A stretch of DNA of 64,000 nucleotides, from assembly GCF_003073045.1 (NCBI RefSeq), contig NC_037597.1:23202158-23266157 (forward strand). The letters are read 5' to 3'. Positions 25,601 through 36,570 of the stretch are shown in pieces. Position numbers and translations under genes: made by a program. Source of the stretch: Pomacea canaliculata. Taxonomy: Eukaryota > Mollusca > Gastropoda > Architaenioglossa > Ampullariidae. Below the pieces are notes generated by a model. The model saw nothing but the letters and a program-made list of their open reading frames with translations, had not been told where the DNA came from and did not search any database. How positions within the stretch are numbered: position 1 is the stretch's first letter; each line of letters starts with the position of its first letter.

Positions 25601-28600
25601 GATGAATTACAACTTGAACTGATACACCTTCAATCAGATCATGCATTGAAGGAAAGGTTTTATTCCCTGTCACTGGTTGAGTTTTTATAAGTGCCTCTCC
25701 AACAAATCATTTCCTTGTTTAAGAGTATTTGCTGCCCAGCTATTTCAATATTTGGTTCAAGTTACATCTGTGGCAAAGTTTTTCCTGCATGAATATAAAC
25801 AAGTCAAAGAACAGGTCATTGCTTTCAGATGCAAAACTTGCAGTCAGTTATGAGAGTATTTCTATCAGTTTATAATTTTGAGCCAAATTTTAAAAGAATT
25901 GTTCAGCAAAAATGTATTCAAAACATTTTTTCTCATTAAATTGTGTGTTGCTTAATTGTTCATTCTGGTTTTCTATTTATTCTACAGTGTTACATATTTA
26001 ATGTGCTCATTATTAAATAAATGCGTTTGTTTACAATTTGGCGATTTTACGTCGTTTTTGTATTCAATTACAAGGTGCGGCCCTCGGACTAGTCATGACC
26101 CAGCAATGCGGCCCTCGCAACAAAAAAGTTTGCCCACCCCTGTTCTAGAATATTTCAAGACGCAATTCTTAGAGTACATCTCAAGGTTTTACTTTTCATT
26201 TTCAACTAACCATCAGAATAGGTACTAGCACACAAAAATTGGGTTTTTTATGTGTTTCTGTTATTTTAACAAGAAAGTACATGAAAATATAAGAAAAACG
26301 AAACAGAGTCTCTATCTCTGTTTTGGAGATATTGCTAATTGAAAATGGTGATTTGCCTCACAGCTTTACTTTGGATCATGTTTGAAATATCTGAAGATCT
26401 CAGAAGTACCCAAATACTTTGTATGAGGAGTTACCAACACTTTCTTTCAATTCAAGTGACTAAAAAGCTAATTTGCAAAAATGACATACTGGAAAATACA
26501 CATCAAAAGTTTGAAGAGCTTTGTACTTTGTGTTGTCTCTTATTGTGCATTAGAACTGTTATAGTCTTTAAAAAATACATAGGCATTTTTTCCAATGTTT
26601 AATTCATTTAATTCATATATTTATCAATATCCATGAAAAAGCTAGTGAACAAGAACACAAATACCAACCCAACCACCAAAACACATTGCAAAGCACACAG
26701 AAAATGGCCACCGCCTGTATGTCGGGTACCATTTATCTTCCCAATGATTTTTTCCAGTCACACAAAACAATGAGATCTGTTATTCAACTGATGAAAAGTT
26801 GTTCTTTAATGTGATATATAAAATACTTTGATTCTCCTGCCTTCATGACCTTAGCAATTAGCACATAAAGACACTAAAACAGTATAAACAAAATCTGTAT
26901 AACAGGCACTTAATTAAAAAAAATATTTAAGAAACTACCTCCACGGGGAACATAACCCTGGTGTAGTGCTTGTGACTGTGACTGTTGCAGAATGAGAGGG
27001 TAGGAGGTGGGCAAGTGCACTTCTGTTTCAACATTTGCTGGTTCCATTGCCTTTGATGCACTCAGTTTGGTTTCCCATAACTGCAAAAAGGACACCAGGT
27101 ATTATGATTTAGCTCAAACTGTGTTTAGCTCTGTGACTCTTAATTTTTGCTGCATAATATATGCCACCATAACCATATCAGCATAAAGCTTATGTCATGT
27201 CCACTTAAAGAAACAGCATTAATGTGTTGAACATCTTAAATGCATTTTCTACAAAAAATAAAAATATTTTGCTTGCATCAAATTAAACAATCAATATTAC
27301 ATTCAAGCCGTCTCTCTAAACAAGTATATGCTTATGATACATATCTTTTATTCTGCTATATAGCTGCAGCATAATCATCAGGTTCCACATCATAATTCCT
27401 TGATCCACACTTTTATTCATTCTGACAGACTTAAAACTTTCTCAGCTGTGCAAAGGTATTACAAACACAGAAATGAATCAATTTATTTTTGTTATATTTA
27501 ATTTGAACTATAATAAAGGTAATTCACATCTAAAAATTTATTGCCATTATTTTATGCATTGAAAAAACAGCAAAATGCAAGATAGTTTAAGATAAACTGT
27601 TCTTAAGAACCCTAGTGCAGTCTGCACAAAACTGCATAAAAATGGGTGTGAGTAAAACCATACCTCATCATTATTAAACTGTATATTAATAAATGTTTTA
27701 AAAAATTAATTTAAATAATGCTTAACAACATATCTCTATACTGAGTTATGCAAGGGACAAAGCCCACTGCATAGGTTTAAAAATGCACATGCAGATTGCC
27801 TCCCTTGAACTGTTAGCATTTAATTTTGTATACACAACAAATATAAAAATGTGCATACGCCATAAGATAAAATACACCACTGTCACTACAACCAGTGTGG
27901 TCCAGAACTGACGAATTCAAAAATTAATGTTATGCCATTGCCTTTTATTGCTGACCACAACATTGTCATTTATGCTATGATTAAGATTACACCCATGACT
28001 GAGACATCAATTTTTTTTCCATGATATAAAACTAATAAAACCAATTAAGACCTATTATAATAGTTAACTTCCAACACAATGATCTCAAAATTAAGTAACA
28101 ACACTACAAATATAATCAGACATCAAAGCAGTGTAAGACAGGTACCAAACAATATTAATCATTGGAATTGATATTTAGCATTTAAGGAATTCAAATTAGT
28201 CAGTAATAAAATAATGTACCTGTCTCAGCTCCTGAAGCACCTGCTCATCAACACCTTCATCCAGAAAGGCTTCTTTCACATTGTTAATAACATCATCCAC
28301 AACTGTTTTATACAGTGAACTCTGTTAAAAACAAAATATTTCAATCATAATTAAAAGTAGCACACTTTCATTTTGATCTTTGTTAAACCAATAAAATTAA
28401 ATAGGGGATTAATTTCTATCAATAAATTAGTTTTTTAAGTATTTCATATGCAAATGTAAACCATGCAAAAACTAAGATTCTGTTTATCTTCTTTTCAGTA
28501 TATTGTTTTTGTTCTTTCTTTCACTTGCTCATATTTTCAACCTTGTAACTTGAAATTATTTGTAACTAGAACTTTTAGATATAGTAACTGAGCACATCTC

Positions 28601-30080
28601 CCATTTTAAATTGCCCATTGGGATTAACAAGTTGGTCATTGTCATTGTGAATATATCTCTAAACACATGAACAGGCATGGAGTTGCACACAACACTGCAG
28701 CATTTCATTCTGTTGCACGCATCATCATACAGTAATCCTTTGTTTATTGCGGAAGAAGCGTTCCAGAACCACCAGCGATAACCGAAAATCCACGAAATAG
28801 AAACAGTATATTTATTTATGTAATTATACACTATATTAAGGCTTTATAAACCCTCCCTGATACTTTTACGCTACATAAACCTTTCCCATTTCCTTAATAA
28901 CCATTCACACACTGTTGTTTACAATGCGTGTAGCATCTCAGGTAAGCGATGCTGGTTCTCGTTTCAGAGTTAATACATACACTATTTTCTGTAATCATAT
29001 TAATTTTATTATTTATATTTCTTTAGTGTTAGAATTAATATTAATAATATAGTTTGATACCCTTTGGGCTTTTTTCATCTAGAAATATTTTTTTTGATGT
29101 CCACTGATTGAATTTTGCAGAAAGTCCGCGAATCAATTTTCCCATTAATTTCTTATAAAAACCTGCAAAATAGTGAAGTCGCGAAAGGTGAGGCGCGAAG
29201 TGGAAAAGGATTACTGTATTGCTACATAAAAAAAATTATGAAGATAACAACAAATGTATGTGCATGGTTCTAACTTTTTCAAAAAAGGCAAATATACTTA
29301 TTTCACTTTTACCAGATTATATATATTTTTTCCTTTTTGGATCCACTTATTTGTTCATACAGCACCAATAGGTACTAGAACTGTTATGAACTAATTTTAC
29401 TAGTTTAATATTGTTGGTGTGAAAATTTATATGGGAAATCTCTTGAAAACCACTGATTCAGGAGAAATCATACGATCAAGTCAATTGTCACTTGAGAGGC
29501 ATTCAATTCTGGGAGTTTGAAATGTCGATGCTCTTTCCAATACAGGAGACATTGTTGCCATGTGCTCGTAGTCTTTGTATCGTTATGGTCTGTTCTTATC
29601 TTTCATTTTCGACAAAAACGCAGCAATAATAACTTTTGTCTACACTTATGGATGCTCTTTACGACCTACATGTGATAAAAAAATTTCGTATTACTAAGCA
29701 TCACTTTTGGAATATGTGCTCATGACATCAGTACACAGGTATCTGTTGTAAATTTTTTGCTTGTCTATGAGAGGGAGTTTAATGCGTCGCATTGGGGTGT
29801 GAAGGTAACACCGACAGACTCGACTTTTATCTTGAGAAGATTATTAGTTACAGCAGCATTACAATAGGAATAATGAACCATGAAAACAATTCAAAATATT
29901 CTCCTCTTTATTCTGACCCGATTGTTTCTCTAGTTCTAGGTCAAACTGCGCTATGATTTCAGCTTATCGTGTTCAGACGCTGACGAGAATTAAGGCAAGT
30001 GAAAATCTCTTTCTAATAAAGAGAGGGAGTTGAAATTATATATTACACCAAACACTCACGACTTGATTTGCGGTGGACAT
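22668..30080 (-). CDS. GTF2A1: General transcription factor TFIIA alpha/beta precursor, complete
   Basis: TFIIA binds and stabilises TBP on promoter DNA in the nucleus, and this precursor is normally cleaved into alpha and beta chains. Nine exons on the minus strand join in frame to 305 residues (human about 376): 30060-30080, 28220-28321, 26939-27080, 25152-25222, 24343-24451, 23989-24125, 23630-23767, 23375-23464 and 22668-22775. The start reads MSTANQV. Exon 2 is the conserved four-helix bundle (SSLYKTVVDDVINNV, FLDEGVDEQVLQEL). The middle is a Gln/Ala-rich linker. Exon 7 holds GTGDTSSSEDEDFDNDE and an acidic run. The last two exons hold the beta-barrel (LFDAENVVVCQYDK, NKWKFTLKDGIMNLNGRDF) ending SGDAEW, like human. 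The acidic DG(T)GDTSSxED region around the usual taspase-1 cleavage site is present. All splice junctions are GT-AG and keep phase, so the gene looks intact. Confidence 0.97.
24830..25033. mobile_element. hAT-type MITE, 204 bp, in a TFIIA intron
   Basis: The element runs from CAGACCTGGGCAAAGG to TTGCCCACCCCTG and is bounded by perfect 8-bp direct repeats TTCTAGGG at 24822-24829 and 25034-25041. Eight-base targets containing CTAG are typical of hAT transposons. It has a GC-rich left part with repeated GGCCCGCC blocks and a TATA-rich centre. A second copy lies at 57992-58146, and the termini resemble those of the 708-bp element at 25435. It has no coding capacity. Confidence 0.9.
25435..26142 (+). 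mobile_element. Internally deleted hAT transposon, 708 bp, with a transposase remnant
   Basis: The ends CAGGGGTGGGCAAA and TTTGCCCACCCCTG form a perfect 14-bp inverted repeat. The flanks are perfect 8-bp repeats TTCTAGAA (25427-25434 and 26143-26150), the signature of hAT insertion. From about 25580 the plus strand encodes a hAT transposase C-terminal piece (DAPDELQLELIHLQSD, then RFYSLSLVEF) of the kind found in GTF2IRD2/FAM200-like domesticated genes. The frame shifts soon after at about 25681, so it is dead. The remainder is AT-rich. It sits in the TFIIA intron between 25222 and 26939 and is probably the source type for the shorter MITEs. Confidence 0.9.
28730..29216. mobile_element. Tigger/pogo-type MITE, 487 bp, in TFIIA intron 1
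   Basis: The ends CAGTAATCCTTT and AAAGGATTACTG are inverted copies flanked by TA on both sides, as expected for Tc1/mariner-superfamily pogo elements. Inside the left end the motif TATTGCGG and inside the right end CGCGAAGTGG match the usual Tigger subterminal pattern imperfectly. No transposase remains. It lies in the TFIIA intron between exons 1 and 2. Confidence 0.85.
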
Positions 30081-30155
30081 GATTAGTCCGTGACGAAATC
30101 TATGAACTTCTGTTGCTGGCTTCTCAGAAGCCGCCCTGCAGCTGTCGTGTCGTCC

Positions 30156-30163
30156 TTATATAC
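30156..30163 (-). promoter_or_regulatory. TATA box of the TFIIA gene
   Basis: On the minus strand the sequence reads GTATATAAGG, about 75 bases upstream of the TFIIA start codon at 30080. A start site 25-30 bases downstream would give a 5' UTR of about 50 bases. Position and strand fit a core promoter, but no transcript is available to confirm it. Confidence 0.5.
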
Positions 30164-30643
30164 AGGCAAGCAGTTACTTTGCTAGAGGGGGGTACTACAA
30201 TAAAGAAACTTCGCGTACATTCCGAGTGAATGCGAAGTCTCGCGGTACGAAGCGAGAGAATGCTTAATGAGGTTTACACAGGTTTGGTGTGTATGTGTGT
30301 GAAAGGAAGGTCACTGGCAAAGTACGCTTTTTAACAATTATTTTAGTGGTTATTATCTACATTTGACGAGTTGCGAAAAAGGAAATAGAAAAAATTTACA
30401 TACCTTTGACCAGGGCCGCCGAGAGTCAGTACGGGTTCCGGGTCAGACGACTTTCCGGGCCCCTTCACTGTCATCGTGAATTATTTTCTCAATCTTTAAT
30501 AATTTGTTAACAATTCGATCGTCGAAATCTACATTTCATTCAGTAAAGTAATATAAACTGCAAACATTAGGACAAGTGTACTAGGATTTACATCGCTACT
30601 TGTAACATAGAGTTTCCAAACAGGTGGTTATTATTTACAGTAC

Positions 30644-30980
30644 TGTCTTCAAGTGGCATAGGCAGTTTTGCGTGGTGGTGTGGTTATTTCAGGGTGCGCA
30701 CACTAAGCACACTTGGCCCACCACCTCCGACTTCAGCACTCATGGACCACTCTTTGTCTGGTCTCTACCCTTCGACCTGTCCGACTTGGGTGACCCTGCT
30801 AGGAGCTGATGCTCCTGTCGGCATAGCTCTTAGGGTCATCGAGACACGCAAGCCCCCCGACCGCGGCGAGGTGGTGATCCAACAGGGGGCCGGTGGAGTC
30901 TCTGCAGAAGACCACTGATTTCATATCAAGAGCTGGTCTCCAAGTGTGAAAGAGGCGAACGACAAAAAAAAAAAAAAAAA
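30644..30980 (+). mobile_element. Poly(A)-tailed retroelement insertion, 337 bp (SINE or truncated LINE)
   Basis: The segment ends in an A run of 17-18 bases and is flanked by perfect 11-bp repeats ATTTACAGTAC at 30633-30643 and 30981-30991, proving target-primed insertion. The body includes a GC-rich block reading FDLSDLGDPA and ALRVIETRKPPD on the plus strand, which I recall as a common gastropod repeat. No clear RNA polymerase III A/B boxes are seen, so SINE versus LINE 3' fragment is unresolved. The intact repeats suggest a fairly recent insertion. Confidence 0.8.
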
Positions 30981-31552
30981 ATTTACAGTACAAGGATCGA
31001 CAGTGTCGGGAATTACCCAAATACAACACTGCCCGCTCTAATAATGTAGGTCCATACAATACCTTGTGCATCCATTGCCTTATATATATATATTGTCGTT
31101 GCGAGTCGAGACCTCTATCAGTCACTATCCGTTCAAATATTTGTTTAATTTTAGCAAACATTTGCTTTGTTATAACCATCAGTAACTGTTATTAACTTTA
31201 ATATTATAAGTAGATCAAAAGGAGAGGGTTTGTGACAATGACAAAAGTATACTTGTATATTTTGGCTCATCGATCATTCACTATAACACTGAATTGTAAT
31301 AAAAACAAGTTATGCGGTCAGGCCTTAAACTAAGTGTATGTAGCTATCTCTAATGTCCAACCGTCCAAGCTTTCTTTGGTCCAAGGACGCCGAGCAAAAG
31401 GGAGGGGGAAATTAAGTGTCAAACACTCAGCGACTTTGACTGATGACGTCTAAATAGCTCATAAAGGTTGGTCGATGTACCTCAAAACTCCGACCATTTA
31501 TTTCCCATGAAATCCCGTCGAGTCTTCCAGAAACTATAAATCACCCCCTTAC

Positions 31553-34500
31553 CTTCTTGTCAGGTGGGCAGCAACAATGCATTCCGGCCCATGGGTGGAA
31601 GTTGCTGTCATCACTCTCACTGGCCTCTAATTAAAACAGGGCCAATATAAAAATTACATAATTAGCATGTGCCTGGATTGTTGGTGTCCAGAAAAAGAGC
31701 AGTTTAATGAAAACCTTGCCCCTGTGGGACCCCGGGGTATGCTTGCCTAGCAAGCATTGCAAGAATAGGGTCCCTGCCATCCAGCCAGGCATGTCGTAAG
31801 AGGCGACTAAGGTGGACACCTCACCTAGAGGTAAAATAGGTTGTGGTAGGGCTAACAACCCCACCATGTAAAAAAAATCCTGTTACAGAAACTAAAACCA
31901 GAGAACTCGTCACAGATGGCGAAGGTAATGAAGCACACCAGGAGACTGGACTAATGACGGACGACAGCCAAACCCGAAAGGGAGCTGGCGCCCCGACAGC
32001 GGATTTACTGAAGCCGAGGCAGAAGTTGAGGGTGGGGTGCTGGAACGTCAGACCTTGTACAGACTGGCAGGATGCTCCAATTAGTCAAGGAGTTTGACAA
32101 CTACAACTTGGACATCCTGGGAGTCAGTGAGGTCAGATGGACCGGCACGGGAAAGAGGAGACTAGCGTCAGGACATACCATCTTGTTTTCTCAGGAAGAT
32201 CAGACGCTCAGGCACTCTGAAGGAGTAGCTCTACTCCTCAACAAGAAACGGAAAGGCACTGCTGGAATGGAAGCCTTATGGACCCAGGCTTTTGAGAGCA
32301 AGATTCCATTCCAAGTACACCAAGCTGACAGTGCTAGCCTGCTATGCACCAACAAATGACTCTGAGGCAGAAGACAAGGATGCTTTTTACGATCAGCTCC
32401 AGGCAGCCTCAGAAAGCGTTCCAGCCCACGACATGTTGCTCATCATCGGCGATCTCAATGCCAAGGTGGGAAGTGACAACACCTGCAGGGAGCATGTCAT
32501 GGGCAAACATGGAATCGGAAGCATCAATGACAACGGAGAGAGACTGGCAGACTTTTGTGAAGAAAACAACCTACTGATTGGAGGCACACTCTTCCCACAC
32601 AAAGACATCCACAAGGCAACATGGACATCACCAGATGGGATCACAAAGAACCAGATAGACCATGTCATCATCAACCGAAAATGGAGGAGCTCACTTCAAG
32701 ATGTTAGAGCCTACAGAGGAGCAGACATTGCCAGTGACCACACTCTTGTGATAGCCACAGTTTCTCTGAAGCTGCGTCGATCACGAGGAAAACAGGCACG
32801 TCAGCAGAGAGTGGACTCCGGCAACTGAAAAAAATCCAGCCACCGAAAGGGCCTTTGCTATGGAAGTAAAGAACAGGTTCCAGGCACTAGGAGACCAACA
32901 AGAGATGACCTTAGACGACTTCAATCGAGTATTACAGGAATCAGGAGAGAAAATACTGGGCTTCCAACGGAAAAAGAAAGAACAGTGGATCAGAGAAGAG
33001 ACATGGAAGAAGATAGAAGAGAGAAAGTCAGCCAAACAAAGAATCAACAGCACCAGATCTGAACGCCTGAAGGAACAACACAGACAAAGATATGCAAAAC
33101 TGAACAAAGAGGTAAAGAGGATGACAAGAACCGACAAAATATATCACATAGAGAAACTGGCAGATGAAGCAGAAAATGCAGCAAGTAAAAATGACCTGAA
33201 GACACTGTACAAGATAAACAAACAGCTAAACAACGGGTTTAAGAACAGTGATGTGCCAGTGAAAGACGTGAACGGTAATGTCGTCGAGGGAGAGGCAGGA
33301 AAACTACAGCGCTGGAGGGAGCATTTTGAGTCAGTTCTGAACAGACCAGATCCCCCTCAGCTTGCAGACATCCAGCCAGCAGCTATAGACCTTGACATCT
33401 GCACAGACCCACAAGCTGGAAGAAGTGACAGCAGCAGTCAAGACAAATGAAGAGCGGCAAAGCACCAGGGGCAGATGGAATAACAGCAGAGATGTTGAAA
33501 GCAGACGTGAATGTGACAGCTCCCAAGCTGACTGAAATCTTCAGGCAAATTTGGGAATCAGGGCAGGTCCTGTTGCGTGGAAGACAGGGCTCATCTTCAA
33601 GTTACCCAAGAAAGGAGATCTTGGAGACTGCAATAATTGGAGGGGCATAACACTTCTTTCCCTCACCAGCAAGGTCTTCAGCAAGATTGTTTTGTCAAGA
33701 CTGACGGCAACTCTTGAGAAAGACCCTCCGACCACAGCAAGCAGGATTTCGCCCTGGGCGATCCTGCTCCGAACACATCTTCATTCTGCGACAGATTCTG
33801 GAGCAGAGCAACGAATGGAACACACCGCTGTACATCAATTTCATCGACCTGGAGAAGGCTTTTGACAGCATCCACCGCGAGTCCTTATGGAAGATCTGAG
33901 GCATTACGGAGTCCCTGCAAAACTTGTTCAGGTCATTGCAATGCTGTACAGCGATTTCAAATCCAGGTTGTCTGTGACACGGAGCTCACAGACCCCTTCA
34001 ACGTCAGTACCGGGGTGAAGCAGGGCTGCATTCTGTCGCCGTTCCTCTTCATCCTGGCCATGGACTGGATCATGAAGACTTCCACCGACAGCGAGAGGAG
34101 AGGGCTCAGATGGACCATGACTATGACAGCAACAACAGCACTGGAAGACTTGGACTTTGCTGATGACATTGCCCTGCTGTCACACCGCCACCAAGACATG
34201 CAGGAAAAAACAAAGGCCTTCTCAGAAACAGCTGGAAACCTTGGCTTGAAGGTCAGCACAAAAAAGACTAACAGTATGAGAGTGAACGCCAGAGTCCAAG
34301 ACAGCATCAAACTAAATGGAGAAGAGATTGAGGAAGTTGACAGTTTCACCTATCTTGGGTCCAAAATGTCAAACACTGGGGATGCGGAGGTGGAGATTCG
34401 AGCCCGACTGGCGAAAGCCAGTCAGGCCTTTGCCTCACTCAGGAGCACATGGAAGGCAAAAAACATCAGCCAGAAGATCAAGCTGAGAATCTTCAAGTCA

Positions 34501-35271
34501 AATGTGATCAGCACCCTCCTTTACGGATCAGAATCTTGGAAGATGACCAAAACCATCAGTAACAAGCTTGACGTCTTCCAAAACAGATGCCTCAGGCGCA
34601 TACTTAACATCTTTTGGCCAAACACCATCACCAACGAAGAACTCCACCGAAGAAGTGAAACCGAGTCCATCACCACGCAGGTTCAACGAAGGCGTTGGCG
34701 ATGGATTGGACATGTGCTCCGCCAGCAGACAGCAGACCTTTCCAGAGTCGCCCTACGATGGACTCCAGACGGCCGAAGAAAACGAGGCCGCCCAAAGGAA
34801 ACTTGGAGAAGAACAGTGGAAAGGGAGATGAAAGGAAAGGGCTGGACATGGGGTCACCTAGAGCGTGTTTCAGCCGATCGACATCGGTGGCGGACTCTGG
34901 TTGAGGCCTTATGTGCAACCTGATGCACAAAGAGGAATAGATATAGATAGAATGAAAACCTTGACAACCTAAGTTAACATTTGTGTCATAAACTGCTCCT
35001 CCTCCCTTCTTCATCGTGCAACATATATATATATTACACAAAGCTCCTTAAAAACGACATTAAAATATAAGCATATGATTAATCGGAAAACTAATTTAGC
35101 AGCCACCACAAAACTGTATACAACAGCATCTGTGACAGCTTCCTTGAATACAACTATATATAGTGAACGATAAGAACGATTCTGCGGTTGTTTGGGAGGG
35201 AGGGGCGGATGGTGAGTAATCTCCTTACCCGGGTGCTGCTTGGACGAAGAGCGAGAGAAGGTCGGGTACAT
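31553..35271 (-). CDS. Two candidate 5' exons of an unknown gene or alternative TFIIA start
   Basis: Exon A (35229-35271) starts with ATG and reads MYPTFSRSSSKQHP, then splices at G|GTAAGG. Exon B (31553-31626) has the acceptor TTTTAATTAG and continues in phase as EASESDDSNFHPWAG then MHCCCPPDKK, ending in phase 0 at AAG|GTAAGG. The phases agree, and the 39 residues contain no stop. I do not recognise the protein. No third exon was found before the TFIIA promoter. TFIIA exon 2 (28220-28321) is also phase 0, so these could form an alternative N terminus; a separate small gene is equally possible. The intron between the exons contains the full LINE. Confidence 0.4.
31719..34950 (+). mobile_element. 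Full-length non-LTR retrotransposon (LINE, probably RTE-like), 3232 bp, inactive
   Basis: The element is bounded by perfect 13-bp target duplications AATGAAAACCTTG (31706-31718 and 34951-34963). The 5' region contains GTCGTAAGAGGCGACTAA. An AP endonuclease follows (LRVGCWNVR, LDILGVSEVRWTGTG, GDLNAKVGSD, NQIDHVIINRKW, SDHTLV), about 32020-32790. Next comes a basic linker and a reverse transcriptase (SGKAPGADGITAEML near 33450, FADDIALL near 34160, FTYLGSKMSNTGDAEVEIRA), then GRPKETWRRTVE near the C terminus. It ends in a short ATAGAT-type simple repeat. Length and tail suit RTE elements, but the clade is not proven. The coding region is split by about six frame changes, so it cannot encode a working protein, though it has clean ends. 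Confidence 0.92.
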
Positions 35272-35279
35272 CACCGAAT

Positions 35280-36565
35280 TAGGTTAATTGTCTGATCGTC
35301 CCCTTTAGCTACGGTTGTCGGAGTCCTCCCATTCCCGGGAGCATTAAATTTCCTCCCTACCTCATACCCGCCCATCCACCTATACCTCGCCGACACCTTC
35401 GCTAGTTTAAACATAAATTATCTTTCTCATGCTAACCTCCTCTTTTTTTCCTCATCCAGCATGATATAGCCTTAGTTGTTGGCTCGGCCTAAAAACACCA
35501 AGAGAGACGGAGATGATCGAGGTGGACGTACAGCAAGTCCGTGAAGACACATCAGGGCCGTGATCATATGACATGTTCAAAGGGGTTCCTTTGCAAGACC
35601 GTTTTTTTTTTTTTTTATCATTAATATATATATAGCGAATGCAGCAACATTTACATGTAAACTGATTAAAAGAAATGATTGTATAACAGACCATTATTAT
35701 TTACTATGGGCGGTTAAGTTCCATGTGAACTTCAGGGACATTTTTATTGCTAGATTCACCCTTCAAAAAATAAAATCCACAGATTTTCCCACAGTGGATA
35801 ATCATGTTAATCGAGTTAAGGCATTTTTTGTTCCTGAAACTAATCCAAGAATGAACACTCGGCAGCACAGACTTCAGTCGTGATAAAAGTCTGTGCTCGA
35901 GAGTCAGCTAGCGGTTGCCTCCCCTTCTCCTATCTATTATTACGACTTTTCTTAGGAGAGTGGATAAATCTAAGGGACACTACTGTAGAAAAGCTGATCG
36001 GCGATGTGAGTTGAAACAAGAAAATAGTTAATGCAGCTTATATAATGCAAATAAAAAAAGACCAGACGCTTGCACTTATAAGGTAAATAAAATTGTGTAC
36101 TTCTGATGTATTGTGAATCATAGCTGTAGTATGCCCTCCTAAAATAACTTAGTTACGTTCCTTGACCGATTTTAGTTTTGGTGTGTTATATATATCTTAC
36201 TTCAATACATCTACAGAGCCTGTGCCGAGACTAACAACTTAATTTACCATTTTGCGAAAGGGGCAGACAGAAAGCAGTTATTTATTAGTTCACTTTCGTT
36301 TAACGGTACTTATCAGTCGATCTAACTTTCAACCACTGCTGTTGCCGTAGGTGCAGTGGATAAATATGTTACGAAAACAAGCAATTGTGTATCACAACTG
36401 TTTGAACTCATAGATTAATAGAAGCTTACTTAAAATAAAAAGTACCAAAGTGTTAAGTAATAATTCTGAAAATGTATGAAACAGCTAGAATCCTAGGACA
36501 CCTGTCAATACTTAATGTGTATTAATATTAATTGCATTCAGTAATCACTTTTATCTTGTTGATAG
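35280..36565 (+). other. Upstream region of the DCAF4-like gene
   Basis: This interval lies between exon A on the minus strand and the first coding exon of the DCAF4-like gene. An acceptor (TTGTTGATAG) at 36565 precedes the coding exon, so a non-coding first exon should lie here. A donor-like GAT|GTGAGT near 36005 is one candidate. No promoter element is convincing. A T run and TA repeats occur at 35602-35636. Confidence 0.35.
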
Positions 36566-36570
36566 GAATC

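Noticed and set aside
30411-30480. CAGGGCCGCCGAGAG-type transposon-end-like sequence
   Set aside because: It resembles a terminal repeat, but I found no matching opposite end or target duplication.
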